Part shown: piece after piece, positions 36,760-45,070 of the stretch
Layout of the letters: each line of letters opens with the position of its first letter
How positions within the stretch are numbered: the stretch's first letter is position 1
DNA from: Roseomonas xinghualingensis
Lineage (GTDB): Bacteria > Pseudomonadota > Alphaproteobacteria > Acetobacterales > Acetobacteraceae
Direction: 5' to 3'
NCBI RefSeq assembly: GCF_025791835.1
Contig: NZ_JAOXLP010000014.1
Location: forward strand, 48,570 to 112,569
Length of the DNA stretch: 64,000 nucleotides
Notes under the pieces: generated by a model
What the model saw: only the letters and a program-made list of their open reading frames with translations
Told to the model about the DNA's origin: nothing
Database searches by the model: none
Position numbers and translations under genes: made by a program

Positions 36760-38040
36760 TCAGGCAGCGCGGATGACCCGTGTTTCCGCTTCGGCCGGGG
36801 ACGCATAGATGCGCCTGAGCGTACCGATGAACTCGTCTCGCCCGATCACGTCCCGCAGGCTGGCGGAGAGCCGCGCATGGATGTCCGGCACGGAGGCCTC
36901 CAGCAACGCGGTGGCTAGCCCGGGTACGGAGCCCGCGCGGAAATGCAGCCCGTCCACACCGTCCAGCACCTTCTCCGCCATGCCTCCGATGCCGCTGACG
37001 AGAAGCGGCGCGCCCAGGCGCCGCGCCTCCTGGATCACCACCGGCGAGTTCTCCCACCAGATCGAGGGCATCACCACCCAGCCAGCCGAGGCCATCAGCC
37101 CCGATACCTCGGGGGCGTCATAGCGTCCGCTGAAGATCAGCCGGTCCCCGGCCTCGGCAATGGAGTTCGCCACCCCCGGGAAGAAGCGCAATGTTTCCTC
37201 CGCCGTGGCGCCATGGATGGCGAGGCTCAACCCCGGCTTCTCCTTCAGCGCCGCGGCGAATGCAGGGATGAGGATGTCGAAGCCCTTGAATTCGGTTGGC
37301 TGGCCGAAGAAGGCGAAATGGCCCGCCAGCCGCGCGCTGTCCCGTGCGCGCCGCGGTACGGCCAGCAGGTCGTCGCCCAGATAGTTCTCCAGCACTGTCG
37401 CGCGATCCGGCGAAAGGCCCCAGGCGCGGTAGCGCTCCGCGATAAAATGGCTGGGATAGACGAAGTGGTCGAAGCGCCGCAGGGCGGAAAGCATCATCGC
37501 CTTGCGGAGCCGCAGCCGCTCCAGTGTCTGGTCCGGAAAGCAGGCCAGGCAGCGCTGCGCCGTCTCCTTGCGGCAAAGTTCGCGGGACCGGGTGCGCACC
37601 ATCTGGCCGTGATGGCTGCAAATGGCGAGCATCTCATGCAGCGTCAGCACCAGCCGCGCATCCGGCCGCGCTTCAGCCAACTCGGCGATCAGGTCGAGGC
37701 CGACGCGCCAGTAGTGGTGGAAGTGATAGACATCCGCCTTCAGCCCGACCAGCAGGCGCAGCAGCGCGCGGCGATCATCCGGGTTTCGCCACCAGAGCCG
37801 GTCATCCTCCATGCCCCCAACAGCATAGAGATACTCCCGCTCGCCATAGCCGGCGGCCATCTCGCCCCGGTCGGAGGGCGGCTGCCCGTTCGGCAATTCG
37901 ATGGCCGCGACGAAGCTGGCATCCCAGCCCTCCCCAGCCAGGGTCTGGAAGTGGCGATACGCCGCCATCTCCCCGCCCCCCTTGGAGAAATCAGGATGCG
38001 CATGGGAGATGACGCAGACGGCAGGCTGCCGGGCGCTCAC
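36760..38040 (-). CDS. Glycosyltransferase family 4 protein
   Basis: A 426-residue GT-B fold transferase. The N-terminal domain begins with VCVISHAHPDFSKGGGEMAAY, the middle has LTLHEMLAICSHHGQM and a Cys-rich segment CRKETAQRCLACF typical of a GT4 subgroup, and the C-terminal half has GQPTEFKGFDILI and SIWWENSPVVIQEARRLGAPLLVSGIGGMAE (E-x7-E motif region). The GTG at 38040 was chosen because it overlaps the upstream stop as GTGA; no ATG fits. It is translationally coupled to the gene at 38037-39500. Confidence 0.9.
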   Translation of the reverse strand: MSARQPAVCVISHAHPDFSKGGGEMAAYRHFQTLAGEGWDASFVAAIELPNGQPPSDRGEMAAGYGEREYLYAVGGMEDDRLWWRNPDDRRALLRLLVGLKADVYHFHHYWRVGLDLIAELAEARPDARLVLTLHEMLAICSHHGQMVRTRSRELCRKETAQRCLACFPDQTLERLRLRKAMMLSALRRFDHFVYPSHFIAERYRAWGLSPDRATVLENYLGDDLLAVPRRARDSARLAGHFAFFGQPTEFKGFDILIPAFAAALKEKPGLSLAIHGATAEETLRFFPGVANSIAEAGDRLIFSGRYDAPEVSGLMASAGWVVMPSIWWENSPVVIQEARRLGAPLLVSGIGGMAEKVLDGVDGLHFRAGSVPGLATALLEASVPDIHARLSASLRDVIGRDEFIGTLRRIYASPAEAETRVIRAA

Positions 38041-39500
38041 GGGCGGGCCTCCCTGCCAGCAACCATGTCCCACACCATGCGCAGGTGCTCCGCAACAAGC
38101 CCGCCGATCGGATCGGGGCGCTGGCCGGGTAGATGGACCCCGCCCAGGTCGCGTCCTTCCATGATGGCCATGAGGCGCCGGAGGGTGCCCTCCATTCCGT
38201 CCATGCCAGCCACCACGTGAAGGGTTTCCAGCTTTGCGAGATGGTCCGCGCCCAGTGCATGGCCAGCCAGCCGTGTCAGATTGCCCTCTATGGCGGCATC
38301 CACCAGGGCGGGCGTGTCGATCGGCGTGACGAAACCCACACCGCGCGCGGCCAGCGCCAGCGCGGCCTCGGCATCCTCTTCCACCGCCACCTCCATTCGG
38401 CCCCGGTGAAGCAGCGCGGCGGCAGCACGGGTCGCGGCGGCGCCGGCAATCACGATCCGGCCGAACTGCGTCTCCAGCTGCGGCGCTAGGAGGGAAAGGA
38501 CCCGGGCGGCATAGTCGTCATGCAGGTCGAAGATCAGCGCCGTGCCACCCGGTGCGGCGCGGCCGCCCCCCTGCCCGATCCCGCAGAGCCCCGCGCGCAG
38601 CACCTCGCCCCTGTGCCGCAGCGCCTCCTTCAACCAGCCATGCAGCGCCCCGGCATCGGCACCGGGCAGCTCGGTTCCCGCCAGGGTCAGGGTGGCGAGC
38701 AGCCCCGGCAACGCCACCGCCTCTGCCTCACCGCGGAACCACCAGCCGTGATCGCCCCGCTGCAGCTGGACCACGAGTTCCACCTGCGCGCCCAGGGACG
38801 GCTCGATCTGGCCGCGCAGGACGAAGCCGGTTTCGAGGGGCGCGAAGCCCTCATGGTGCAGTGGCACGATCCGGGCCGGCCCATCGCCCGGCCGCAGCAT
38901 GGCGCAGGCCATGGCCTCGGTCCGTTCTCCGGCGGCGCCTGGCATGCCGAAGCTGCCCGAAACCGCCACCTCGCCCTCCGCCGTGCAGACGACCGATAGC
39001 TGGCTGAAATCCAGGAAGGCGCCGGTGGAGCCGGTGCGGCGCGGAAGGTGGTCCAGCCAACCGTTGAAAAGGCCGGCCGGCACGGCGCGTATGCGGGCCG
39101 GGTCGCGGGCCGCCGCATGCAGGAACTGGAAGGTCGCGCCAGGATCACGGGCGATGGTTGCCGCCGCCGGGTCGCCCGGCAGGTCATAGGCCATGAGGTC
39201 GAGGGCGATCTCCTGCCCGCCCAGGCCGATCACCAGCAGCCGCCCCGCCGCCCCTGGGGGAATGTCGTGGAGCAGGGTGAAGCCCGAGACGGCCATTCCG
39301 TCCGGCAACTCGACTTCCGTTCTGGGATGAAGCACCAGCAGGACCGTCGGCAAGCGCAGGCCGACGCCTCCAGCCACATGAAGGAGGGGTGTCTCGCCCG
39401 CCGGATGCCTGACCCAGCCGAAGATCGCCCCCTGGTCCGGGCCAATATCGCCCACGCAATCAATCTGTAGGTGCAGAGCCTGCCCGAGTTCGAAATACAT
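38037..39500 (-). CDS. Uncharacterised glycan-associated protein with GWVR-type N-terminal domain
   Basis: A 487-residue protein that is not recognised as a known enzyme. The first 110 residues are beta-rich and include AIFGWVRHP, similar in style to the GWVRAP module at the start of the 1,330-residue transferase at 48638. The middle (about 120-290) is also beta-rich. The last 190 residues look like a Rossmann-type alpha/beta domain (GGTALIFDLHDDYAARVLSLL) with a DLHDD that could mimic a nucleotide-sugar site but without a clear DxD. The gene overlaps the downstream GT4 gene by 4 bp and probably acts with it. Confidence 0.75.
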   Translation of the reverse strand: MYFELGQALHLQIDCVGDIGPDQGAIFGWVRHPAGETPLLHVAGGVGLRLPTVLLVLHPRTEVELPDGMAVSGFTLLHDIPPGAAGRLLVIGLGGQEIALDLMAYDLPGDPAAATIARDPGATFQFLHAAARDPARIRAVPAGLFNGWLDHLPRRTGSTGAFLDFSQLSVVCTAEGEVAVSGSFGMPGAAGERTEAMACAMLRPGDGPARIVPLHHEGFAPLETGFVLRGQIEPSLGAQVELVVQLQRGDHGWWFRGEAEAVALPGLLATLTLAGTELPGADAGALHGWLKEALRHRGEVLRAGLCGIGQGGGRAAPGGTALIFDLHDDYAARVLSLLAPQLETQFGRIVIAGAAATRAAAALLHRGRMEVAVEEDAEAALALAARGVGFVTPIDTPALVDAAIEGNLTRLAGHALGADHLAKLETLHVVAGMDGMEGTLRRLMAIMEGRDLGGVHLPGQRPDPIGGLVAEHLRMVWDMVAGREARP

Positions 39501-39565
39501 AGGCTGCGAAGATCTCCCGGCGGATCCGTGGACTGGTCCGCGCCCCGGCGCAAGCCCACCCTGGG

Positions 39566-39589
39566 AGGCGGCTCCTCGCCCAGCCGCCT
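39566..39589. repeat. 8-bp perfect inverted repeat in a divergent intergenic region
   Basis: AGGCGGCT, eight bases, then AGCCGCCT, between the starts of the genes at 39500 (reverse) and 39635 (forward). It may be an operator or a leader hairpin of the forward gene, or chance in GC-rich DNA. Confidence 0.25.
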
Positions 39590-39634
39590 TGACCGCGCGG
39601 CCGTCACCCCCCTCTATCCTGCCCCCCGACCGGA

Positions 39635-41950
39635 ATGCCAGGACGCATGCGCTGCCTCGTCATCTCGCCGACCCCCACGCATCCGCAGGATGCGGGAAAC
39701 CGTCAGCGTATCCACGCCCTGCTGAGCGCGCTCCGCTCCTTCGGGCATCGCGTGGATTTCGCCTTCGTCCAGCGCGAGGCCGTGAGCGACGAGGCCATTG
39801 AGGCCATGCGCGCCGCCTGGGACCGCCTCTTCCTCATTCCCTATGATCGGACGCGCGAGGTGCCGAGCCTCGGCGAAACCTTCGCCATCGACGACTGGTT
39901 CCCGCCCGCTCTGGAGACGGCGGTTGCCGCCATCGCAAAGGCGGAGAGCTACGACCTCGTCCTGGTGGAATATGTTTTCCTCAGCCGCGCACTGGAACTC
40001 TTCCCGCCCGGCACGCTGCGGGTGCTGGACACCCATGACGTTTTTGCAGACCGCCATCACCGGCTGAGGGCGCTGGGGCTGCCCGTGGTTTTTTTTCATA
40101 CCACGCCGGAGGAGGAGGCCCGCGGGCTCAACCGGGCCAACCTGGTCCTCGCGATCCAGGACGACGAGCGCCAACTCCTGGAAGAGGTGACGACAAGTCC
40201 AGTCGTGACCCTTGGTTTCCTGCCGGCGATGGAGCCCAAGCCGATCGCACCACATGAAGGGCTGCGGATCGGCTATCTGGGGAGCGCCAATCCTCTGAAT
40301 GGCCATGCCCTGACCCGCTTCATTGAGGCGCTGGATGCCGATGCGCTGGTTTCGGCAGGTGCTTCGCTTCATGTCGCGGGCGGCGCCACGCGCTATGCGG
40401 GGCCGGCGCGGCCGGGGATCGTGCCGCTGGGCGGCGTTGGCGAACCGGCTGATTTCTACGAGTGGCTGGATCTTGCCGTGAACCCGCATGAGGGCGGCAC
40501 GGGGCTGAAGATCAAGACGGTGGAGGCGCTGGCCCATGGCCGGCCCATCATCGGCACGGCCGAGGCCTTCCGGGGCCTCGGCGCACAGGCGGCCTTCCAT
40601 GCCGCGCCCGATGCCGCCGCCACCGCTGCCCTGGCGCGGCGCTGGGCCACCGAGCCGCGCTTCCGGTACGAGGTCGCGCGGGAGAGTGCGGCGCTCGCCA
40701 CCCGTTATGCCCGTGCGGTGCGGCGCCAGCTGGCTCCATTCCGCTCCCGCGAGGCTTTGGAGCGGCTGATCGATCGCCCGCGTGCCCTGCTGGTGACCGA
40801 TGTGCCCTTCTGGCGCGAGAGCCTGGGCAATCAGGCGCGGATCACCGCCATGCTGCGCGTGGCACGGGGCGAGATGGATGTGGATGCCCTTTTCCTCGGT
40901 GAGGTCGGTCCGGAGGACGAGGCGGCGGTCACCCACATCCTCGGGCGCCGCGGCCGCCTTCTCTCCTCGCCCGGCGGCTCAGAGGGCCGCGTGGCAGGGC
41001 CGGTCCCGCCCCATGCAAGGCTGACGAATTTCGAGCGCCAGCATTTCGACGCCGCCCATTTCGAGGCCTGTGAGGCGGTGCTGGCGGAGGGTTCGCACGC
41101 CATCGTCGTGATCGAGTACATCCGCCTCTCCTGGCTCCGCCACGCGCGTCCGTCACCGCCGCTGCGGGTGCTGGACACGCATGACATCATGTCGCTGCGC
41201 TCACGGAACTTCGAGCATTTCGGCCGCCAGCACTTCCTGCGCATCAGCCTGCTCGAGGAGTTGAGCATCCTGAGCGGCTTCGAGCAGGTGCTTGCCATCC
41301 AGGAGACAGAGCATGCGCTGCTGCGCGATGCCCTGCCCGGTCGTTCGTTGCTCGTGCCCCATACCATGGCCGACCTGACGCCGGCGGACACCTCGCGCAG
41401 GGTGCGGCGCATCGTCTTCGTCGGCGGCGACAGTCCGATGAACCGCGATGGGCTGCGCTGGTTTATTGAGCAGGTCTGGCCCGCCGTCGCGGATCTGGGG
41501 GTGGAGCTTCACATCGCGGGCCAGGTCTGCAAGGCCGTGGAGGCCCTTAGGGCACCGGACGTGCAGCTTCACGGGGAGGTGGAGAACCTGCCCGACTTCC
41601 TTGATGCAGCCGATATCGGAATCAACCCAGTCTTCTATGGGGGCGGGCTGAAGATCAAGACGGTGGAGTATCTCTGCCGAGGCCTGCCCTCCGTCCTGAC
41701 CGAGGAAGGTGCCTTCGGCCTGCATGATGGCGAGGGGCAGGCCTATCTGATCGCGCGGTCGCGCGCTGAATATGTCGCCCATCTGCGCCGGCTGATCCGT
41801 GATCCGATGTGGCGGCTCAGGATTGGTGAGGGCGCCTTTCGCTTCGGCCGCGCGCATTTCGGGCAAGCCGTCGCCCAGGCGGCCTTCCGCACTCTTTCCT
41901 TCATCGCCCGCGCAGCCGCCGCCGATCCCGGTGCGGCACGGGCCGCCTGA
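39635..41950 (+). CDS. Tandem-duplicated GT4-like glycosyltransferase (two complete transferase units)
   Basis: A 771-residue protein made of two homologous GT-B units in a row. Unit 1 has LRVLDTHD at about 128-135 and GTGLKIKTVEAL at 288-299; unit 2 has LRVLDTHD at about 510-517 and GGGLKIKTVEYL at 669-680, an offset of about 381 residues for both. Each unit also has an LVVEY-like strand before the first motif and a QDDE/QETE segment after it. Start: the ATG at 39635 is used; the ATG at 39647 gives a more family-like N-terminus and is a real alternative. Both units keep the donor-site motif, so both may be active. It is 16 bp upstream of a glycan-associated gene. Confidence 0.85.
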   Translation: MPGRMRCLVISPTPTHPQDAGNRQRIHALLSALRSFGHRVDFAFVQREAVSDEAIEAMRAAWDRLFLIPYDRTREVPSLGETFAIDDWFPPALETAVAAIAKAESYDLVLVEYVFLSRALELFPPGTLRVLDTHDVFADRHHRLRALGLPVVFFHTTPEEEARGLNRANLVLAIQDDERQLLEEVTTSPVVTLGFLPAMEPKPIAPHEGLRIGYLGSANPLNGHALTRFIEALDADALVSAGASLHVAGGATRYAGPARPGIVPLGGVGEPADFYEWLDLAVNPHEGGTGLKIKTVEALAHGRPIIGTAEAFRGLGAQAAFHAAPDAAATAALARRWATEPRFRYEVARESAALATRYARAVRRQLAPFRSREALERLIDRPRALLVTDVPFWRESLGNQARITAMLRVARGEMDVDALFLGEVGPEDEAAVTHILGRRGRLLSSPGGSEGRVAGPVPPHARLTNFERQHFDAAHFEACEAVLAEGSHAIVVIEYIRLSWLRHARPSPPLRVLDTHDIMSLRSRNFEHFGRQHFLRISLLEELSILSGFEQVLAIQETEHALLRDALPGRSLLVPHTMADLTPADTSRRVRRIVFVGGDSPMNRDGLRWFIEQVWPAVADLGVELHIAGQVCKAVEALRAPDVQLHGEVENLPDFLDAADIGINPVFYGGGLKIKTVEYLCRGLPSVLTEEGAFGLHDGEGQAYLIARSRAEYVAHLRRLIRDPMWRLRIGEGAFRFGRAHFGQAVAQAAFRTLSFIARAAAADPGAARAA

Positions 41951-41966
41951 CACGCCGGAGCGTCCC

Positions 41967-42704
41967 ATGCCCTTTGAAACCCCCAGCGACGGCCTGGACC
42001 TCGCCTCCATGAATGAGGCTGCCGAGGCGGTGGATGCCGCCGCCGCCCGGGCCGTTACGGCGGCGCTGCGTGCGCGCATGGAAGGCGATCTCGCGGCCCT
42101 GCCGCCTTCCATGCGAAGCGCGATGGAGCAGTTGATCAAGGAAATGGGCCGGATCGGAGCACATGCCGAGGCGGCCTGGCAGGCGGCGACGGAAGCACGC
42201 CGCAGCAGGGGCGAGTGGCTGCAGATCGATCCCCTGCGCCACCTCCCCGAGGATCGCGCCGCCCCGCCTCCCCCGCCGCCAACGCATATCGAGTTGCGGG
42301 CCGACGATCCGGATTTCATCGGCTTCGGTTGGCATCCGGCTGAGCGGAACAGCCAGGAGAGCTGGCGCTGGAGCGGCCTCGCCCCTGCCGCCTCCATCAT
42401 CCTTCCCGATCTTGGCCTGGGCGGCGCAACAATCGAGTTGGATGTTATCTTTCCCTTTGGCTACCCCTTCGATCTGAAGGCGGTGACGATCCTCGCGGAT
42501 GGCGAACCTCTTCAGCTTTCCGCCACGCAGGTGAGAGGGAGCTACGCCACCCTCACCGCCTTCTGGGAAGGGCGCGAGGTGGCAGGTGGCAATCTGGGCC
42601 TTGTCATCCTCGGCCCCAGCCTGATGAGTCCGAAAGAGCACGATACTCGCAGGCTCGGGTTAGGGGTGCGGCGGCTGTGCGCGACGCGGATGACGAGACG
42701 GTAA
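41967..42704 (+). CDS. Glycan-associated protein with C-terminal GWH-E-WRW beta domain
   Basis: A 245-residue protein of unknown function. Residues 1-90 are helical (alanine/glutamate-rich); a proline run at about 100-106 links to a beta-rich C-terminal domain containing FGWHPAE, ESWRWSG and the ending DTRRLGLGVRRL. This style of domain is common at the ends of bacterial surface-glycan transferases and is presumed to bind or sense sugars. The ATG at 41967 has CGGAG 6 bp upstream. Placed 16 bp after the tandem transferase, it is probably its partner. Confidence 0.75.
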   Translation: MPFETPSDGLDLASMNEAAEAVDAAAARAVTAALRARMEGDLAALPPSMRSAMEQLIKEMGRIGAHAEAAWQAATEARRSRGEWLQIDPLRHLPEDRAAPPPPPPTHIELRADDPDFIGFGWHPAERNSQESWRWSGLAPAASIILPDLGLGGATIELDVIFPFGYPFDLKAVTILADGEPLQLSATQVRGSYATLTAFWEGREVAGGNLGLVILGPSLMSPKEHDTRRLGLGVRRLCATRMTRR

Positions 42705-42729
42705 GGGCATCCCGCCGTCCGGCATCGGC

Positions 42730-43821
42730 TCAGTGCCGTGCGATCTTGACCTGGAAGTCCGTGGTCAGCTCGTTATAGCCCCAGAAGTTCCTCAGCGAGG
42801 TACGTAGCGCGTTCGGCGGCCGCCGGAAGCGCTGCCCGTCCGGACGCGTGACCGGAACCAGCGGGGCCAGGATACGGCGCCAGAAATCCGCATCGGCCCA
42901 CTCGTCGATGATGCTCAGATGCTGGCCCGGCACCGCATCGGCACGGCAGCCCGGAATATCGAAGGGCGACTGATAGAGGATATGCGCCTCCAGCCCGAAA
43001 TAAGGTGCCTCGACCAGCACTGAGGAACTGACTCCCACCACCTGCCGCAGCCCCTCCGACACCATGAGGGCATAGACGTTCTCGTGGGTGATGTTCATCG
43101 CCCGCAGTGAAATCCCGGTGGCGAGCAGACCGAAATCGCTGTGGGCATAAGGATGCGGCTTGAAGGTTACCCCACCGTCGCCCACGACCTTGCGCAGCGC
43201 AGGCGCGAAATCCGATAGGTCCACGATTCGGCCGCCGCGCACCAGGGCGCGGTCGATCCGCGTCTGCCCTACCACCAGCGTCTCCGCTGATGGGCGCAGA
43301 TCCGGCCGGAACTTGAGTGCGGTGGCAGCGAGCAGCCCGGCCGGGCCGTAGAAGGCGCCTGGCTCCGCATGGTCCGGCAGCATCGCCTCGAACACCGCTG
43401 CGTCATTGGTCTGCACGGCGAAGAAGATGTCCTGCAGGAAGCGGACGGGGTGGATGCTGAAATCGATGAACGGGATACCGAGCAGGCTGAAGATCCGCTT
43501 CATCGCCTCAGGCAGTTCAAAGCCGATCACGATGGAATCGCGATAAGTGCCCTCCATTTCCGCCAGCACGCCTTCGGGCGCGAAGCCGGCATCGAAAATG
43601 GTGGCCCAGCCACGCCAGCTCTTTTCTGCTCCCCAAAGCTCGTAGAGGCGCTCCGTGTCGATGCCTTCACCCCAGGTGACGGCGCTGACAGGACAACGCG
43701 CGGCCGCGTCCAACTGGGCGCGCACCAAACGGTGAAACCAGCGAATGTTCTCCGTCTGCGCCGGGCGAAAGGCTGTCTCGCTCGGGCGCAGTACATCTCC
43801 CGTGAAGACGATCCGCTTCAG
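42730..43821 (-). CDS. Uncharacterised polysaccharide-region protein with probable CTG start
   Basis: A 363-residue protein, not recognised with certainty. The N-terminus reads (L/M)KRIVFTGDVLRPSE, a Rossmann-like first strand and loop, and there is TFKPHPYAHSDFG in the middle, a K-P-H-P motif seen in several capsule and teichoic acid transferases. No ATG or GTG fits this N-terminus. The only start-like codon in place is CTG at 43821-43819, whose last two bases begin the galE stop (CTGA), copying the ATGA and GTGA overlaps seen elsewhere in this window. The next in-frame possibility, TTG at 43728, would remove 31 residues including the first strand. Probably a glycosyltransferase. Confidence 0.75.
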   Translation of the reverse strand: MKRIVFTGDVLRPSETAFRPAQTENIRWFHRLVRAQLDAAARCPVSAVTWGEGIDTERLYELWGAEKSWRGWATIFDAGFAPEGVLAEMEGTYRDSIVIGFELPEAMKRIFSLLGIPFIDFSIHPVRFLQDIFFAVQTNDAAVFEAMLPDHAEPGAFYGPAGLLAATALKFRPDLRPSAETLVVGQTRIDRALVRGGRIVDLSDFAPALRKVVGDGGVTFKPHPYAHSDFGLLATGISLRAMNITHENVYALMVSEGLRQVVGVSSSVLVEAPYFGLEAHILYQSPFDIPGCRADAVPGQHLSIIDEWADADFWRRILAPLVPVTRPDGQRFRRPPNALRTSLRNFWGYNELTTDFQVKIARH

Positions 43822-44828
43822 GCGACAGCCTCCGCCATCGTGCCGCGATAGCCCTTCGGGTTCCGTGCCCGCCAGGCATAGGCGGTGCCCACGATGTCAT
43901 CGAGCGCGCCAAGCTTCGGAGCCCAGCCGGTATCACGGCGCAGCCGCGCATTGGAGGCCACCAGCACCGCCGGATCCCCTTCACGCCTTGGCCCCAGCAC
44001 ATGCGGCACCGGGCGCCCGGCCGCACGCTCCACCGCGGCGATCACTTCCAGCACCGAGGCGCCGGTTCCGCTGCCGACATTGTAGCGGCATGAAGGACCG
44101 TCCTTCAGCCGGTCCAGCACGCGCAGATGCGCATCCGCAAGATCGGAGACATGGACATAGTCGCGAATCGCGGTGCCATCGGGCGTGTCGTAATCCGTGC
44201 CGAAGATGGTCAGCGGCGGGCCCAGACCGAGCACGGCGTTCACCGCATTTGGGATCAGATGGGTTTCCGGATCGTGATCCTCGCCCAGGCGCCCGCCTGG
44301 ATCGGCGCCCGCCGCGTTGAAGTAGCGGAGCGCGGCGGAGCGCAGGCCGAGGCAGCGATCTGCCCATTCCAGGCCACGCTCGGCCATCAGCTTCGACTCA
44401 CCATAAGCCGAGACGGGATCCTTGGACTCATCCTCGTCGATGGGGACGCGCTGAGGCATGCCGAACAGGGCGGCCGTGGAGGAGAGGACGAAGCGCATCA
44501 CCCCGGCCTTCACCGCCTCCTCGGCGAGCCAGAGAGTGTTGCCGACATTCTCCGCAATGTAGCGCAGCGGCTCGCGCATACTTTCACCGACAAGGGAAAG
44601 TGCAGCGAAATGCAGGATGCCATCGAAGCGCCATCCGGCCAGGACCTCGCGCACAACGGCACGCTCCGCCAGGTCGCCCACCACCAGCTCAGCGCCCGTC
44701 ATGACCGCGCAGCGATGTCCCTGGCGCAGGTTGTCCAGCACCACCACCTCGTCGCCGCGATCCAGCAGGGCGAGTACCACGTGGCTGCCAACATAGCCGG
44801 CCCCACCTGTCACAAGGTATCGTCCCAT
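43818..44828 (-). CDS. galE: UDP-glucose 4-epimerase
   Basis: NAD-dependent epimerase of 336 residues that interconverts UDP-glucose and UDP-galactose, supplying a sugar donor for the surrounding glycan region. Seen: VTGGAGYVGSH (NAD-binding loop), SSTAALFG with the catalytic Ser/Thr, AYGESK (catalytic Tyr-x3-Lys), RYFNAAGADP and RDYVHVSDLADAH. The ATG at 44828 follows AGAGGAG at a good distance. It overlaps the downstream unknown gene by CTGA. Related epimerases with other UDP-hexose substrates cannot be excluded. Confidence 0.93.
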   Translation of the reverse strand: MGRYLVTGGAGYVGSHVVLALLDRGDEVVVLDNLRQGHRCAVMTGAELVVGDLAERAVVREVLAGWRFDGILHFAALSLVGESMREPLRYIAENVGNTLWLAEEAVKAGVMRFVLSSTAALFGMPQRVPIDEDESKDPVSAYGESKLMAERGLEWADRCLGLRSAALRYFNAAGADPGGRLGEDHDPETHLIPNAVNAVLGLGPPLTIFGTDYDTPDGTAIRDYVHVSDLADAHLRVLDRLKDGPSCRYNVGSGTGASVLEVIAAVERAAGRPVPHVLGPRREGDPAVLVASNARLRRDTGWAPKLGALDDIVGTAYAWRARNPKGYRGTMAEAVA

Positions 44829-45070
44829 CCGTGCTCCTCTGCGGTCCAGGTTGGAACGGCACCTTAGATTAGCGGGCGCCGGCATCAAAGCATGCCGCAT
44901 CCCATCAACATGCCCTCCGTTCGTTTGATGTGCCATACACCTGGGTTAGGCAGCCGGCATTTCCTGCCAACACCCACCCGCTCTCACAGGGAGTTGCGCC
45001 ACGGGTCTTCAACAGGCCCTTATGAAGGGCCGATCTTCCAAACTGGGCTTCTGATGAAGGTCCATAAAAT

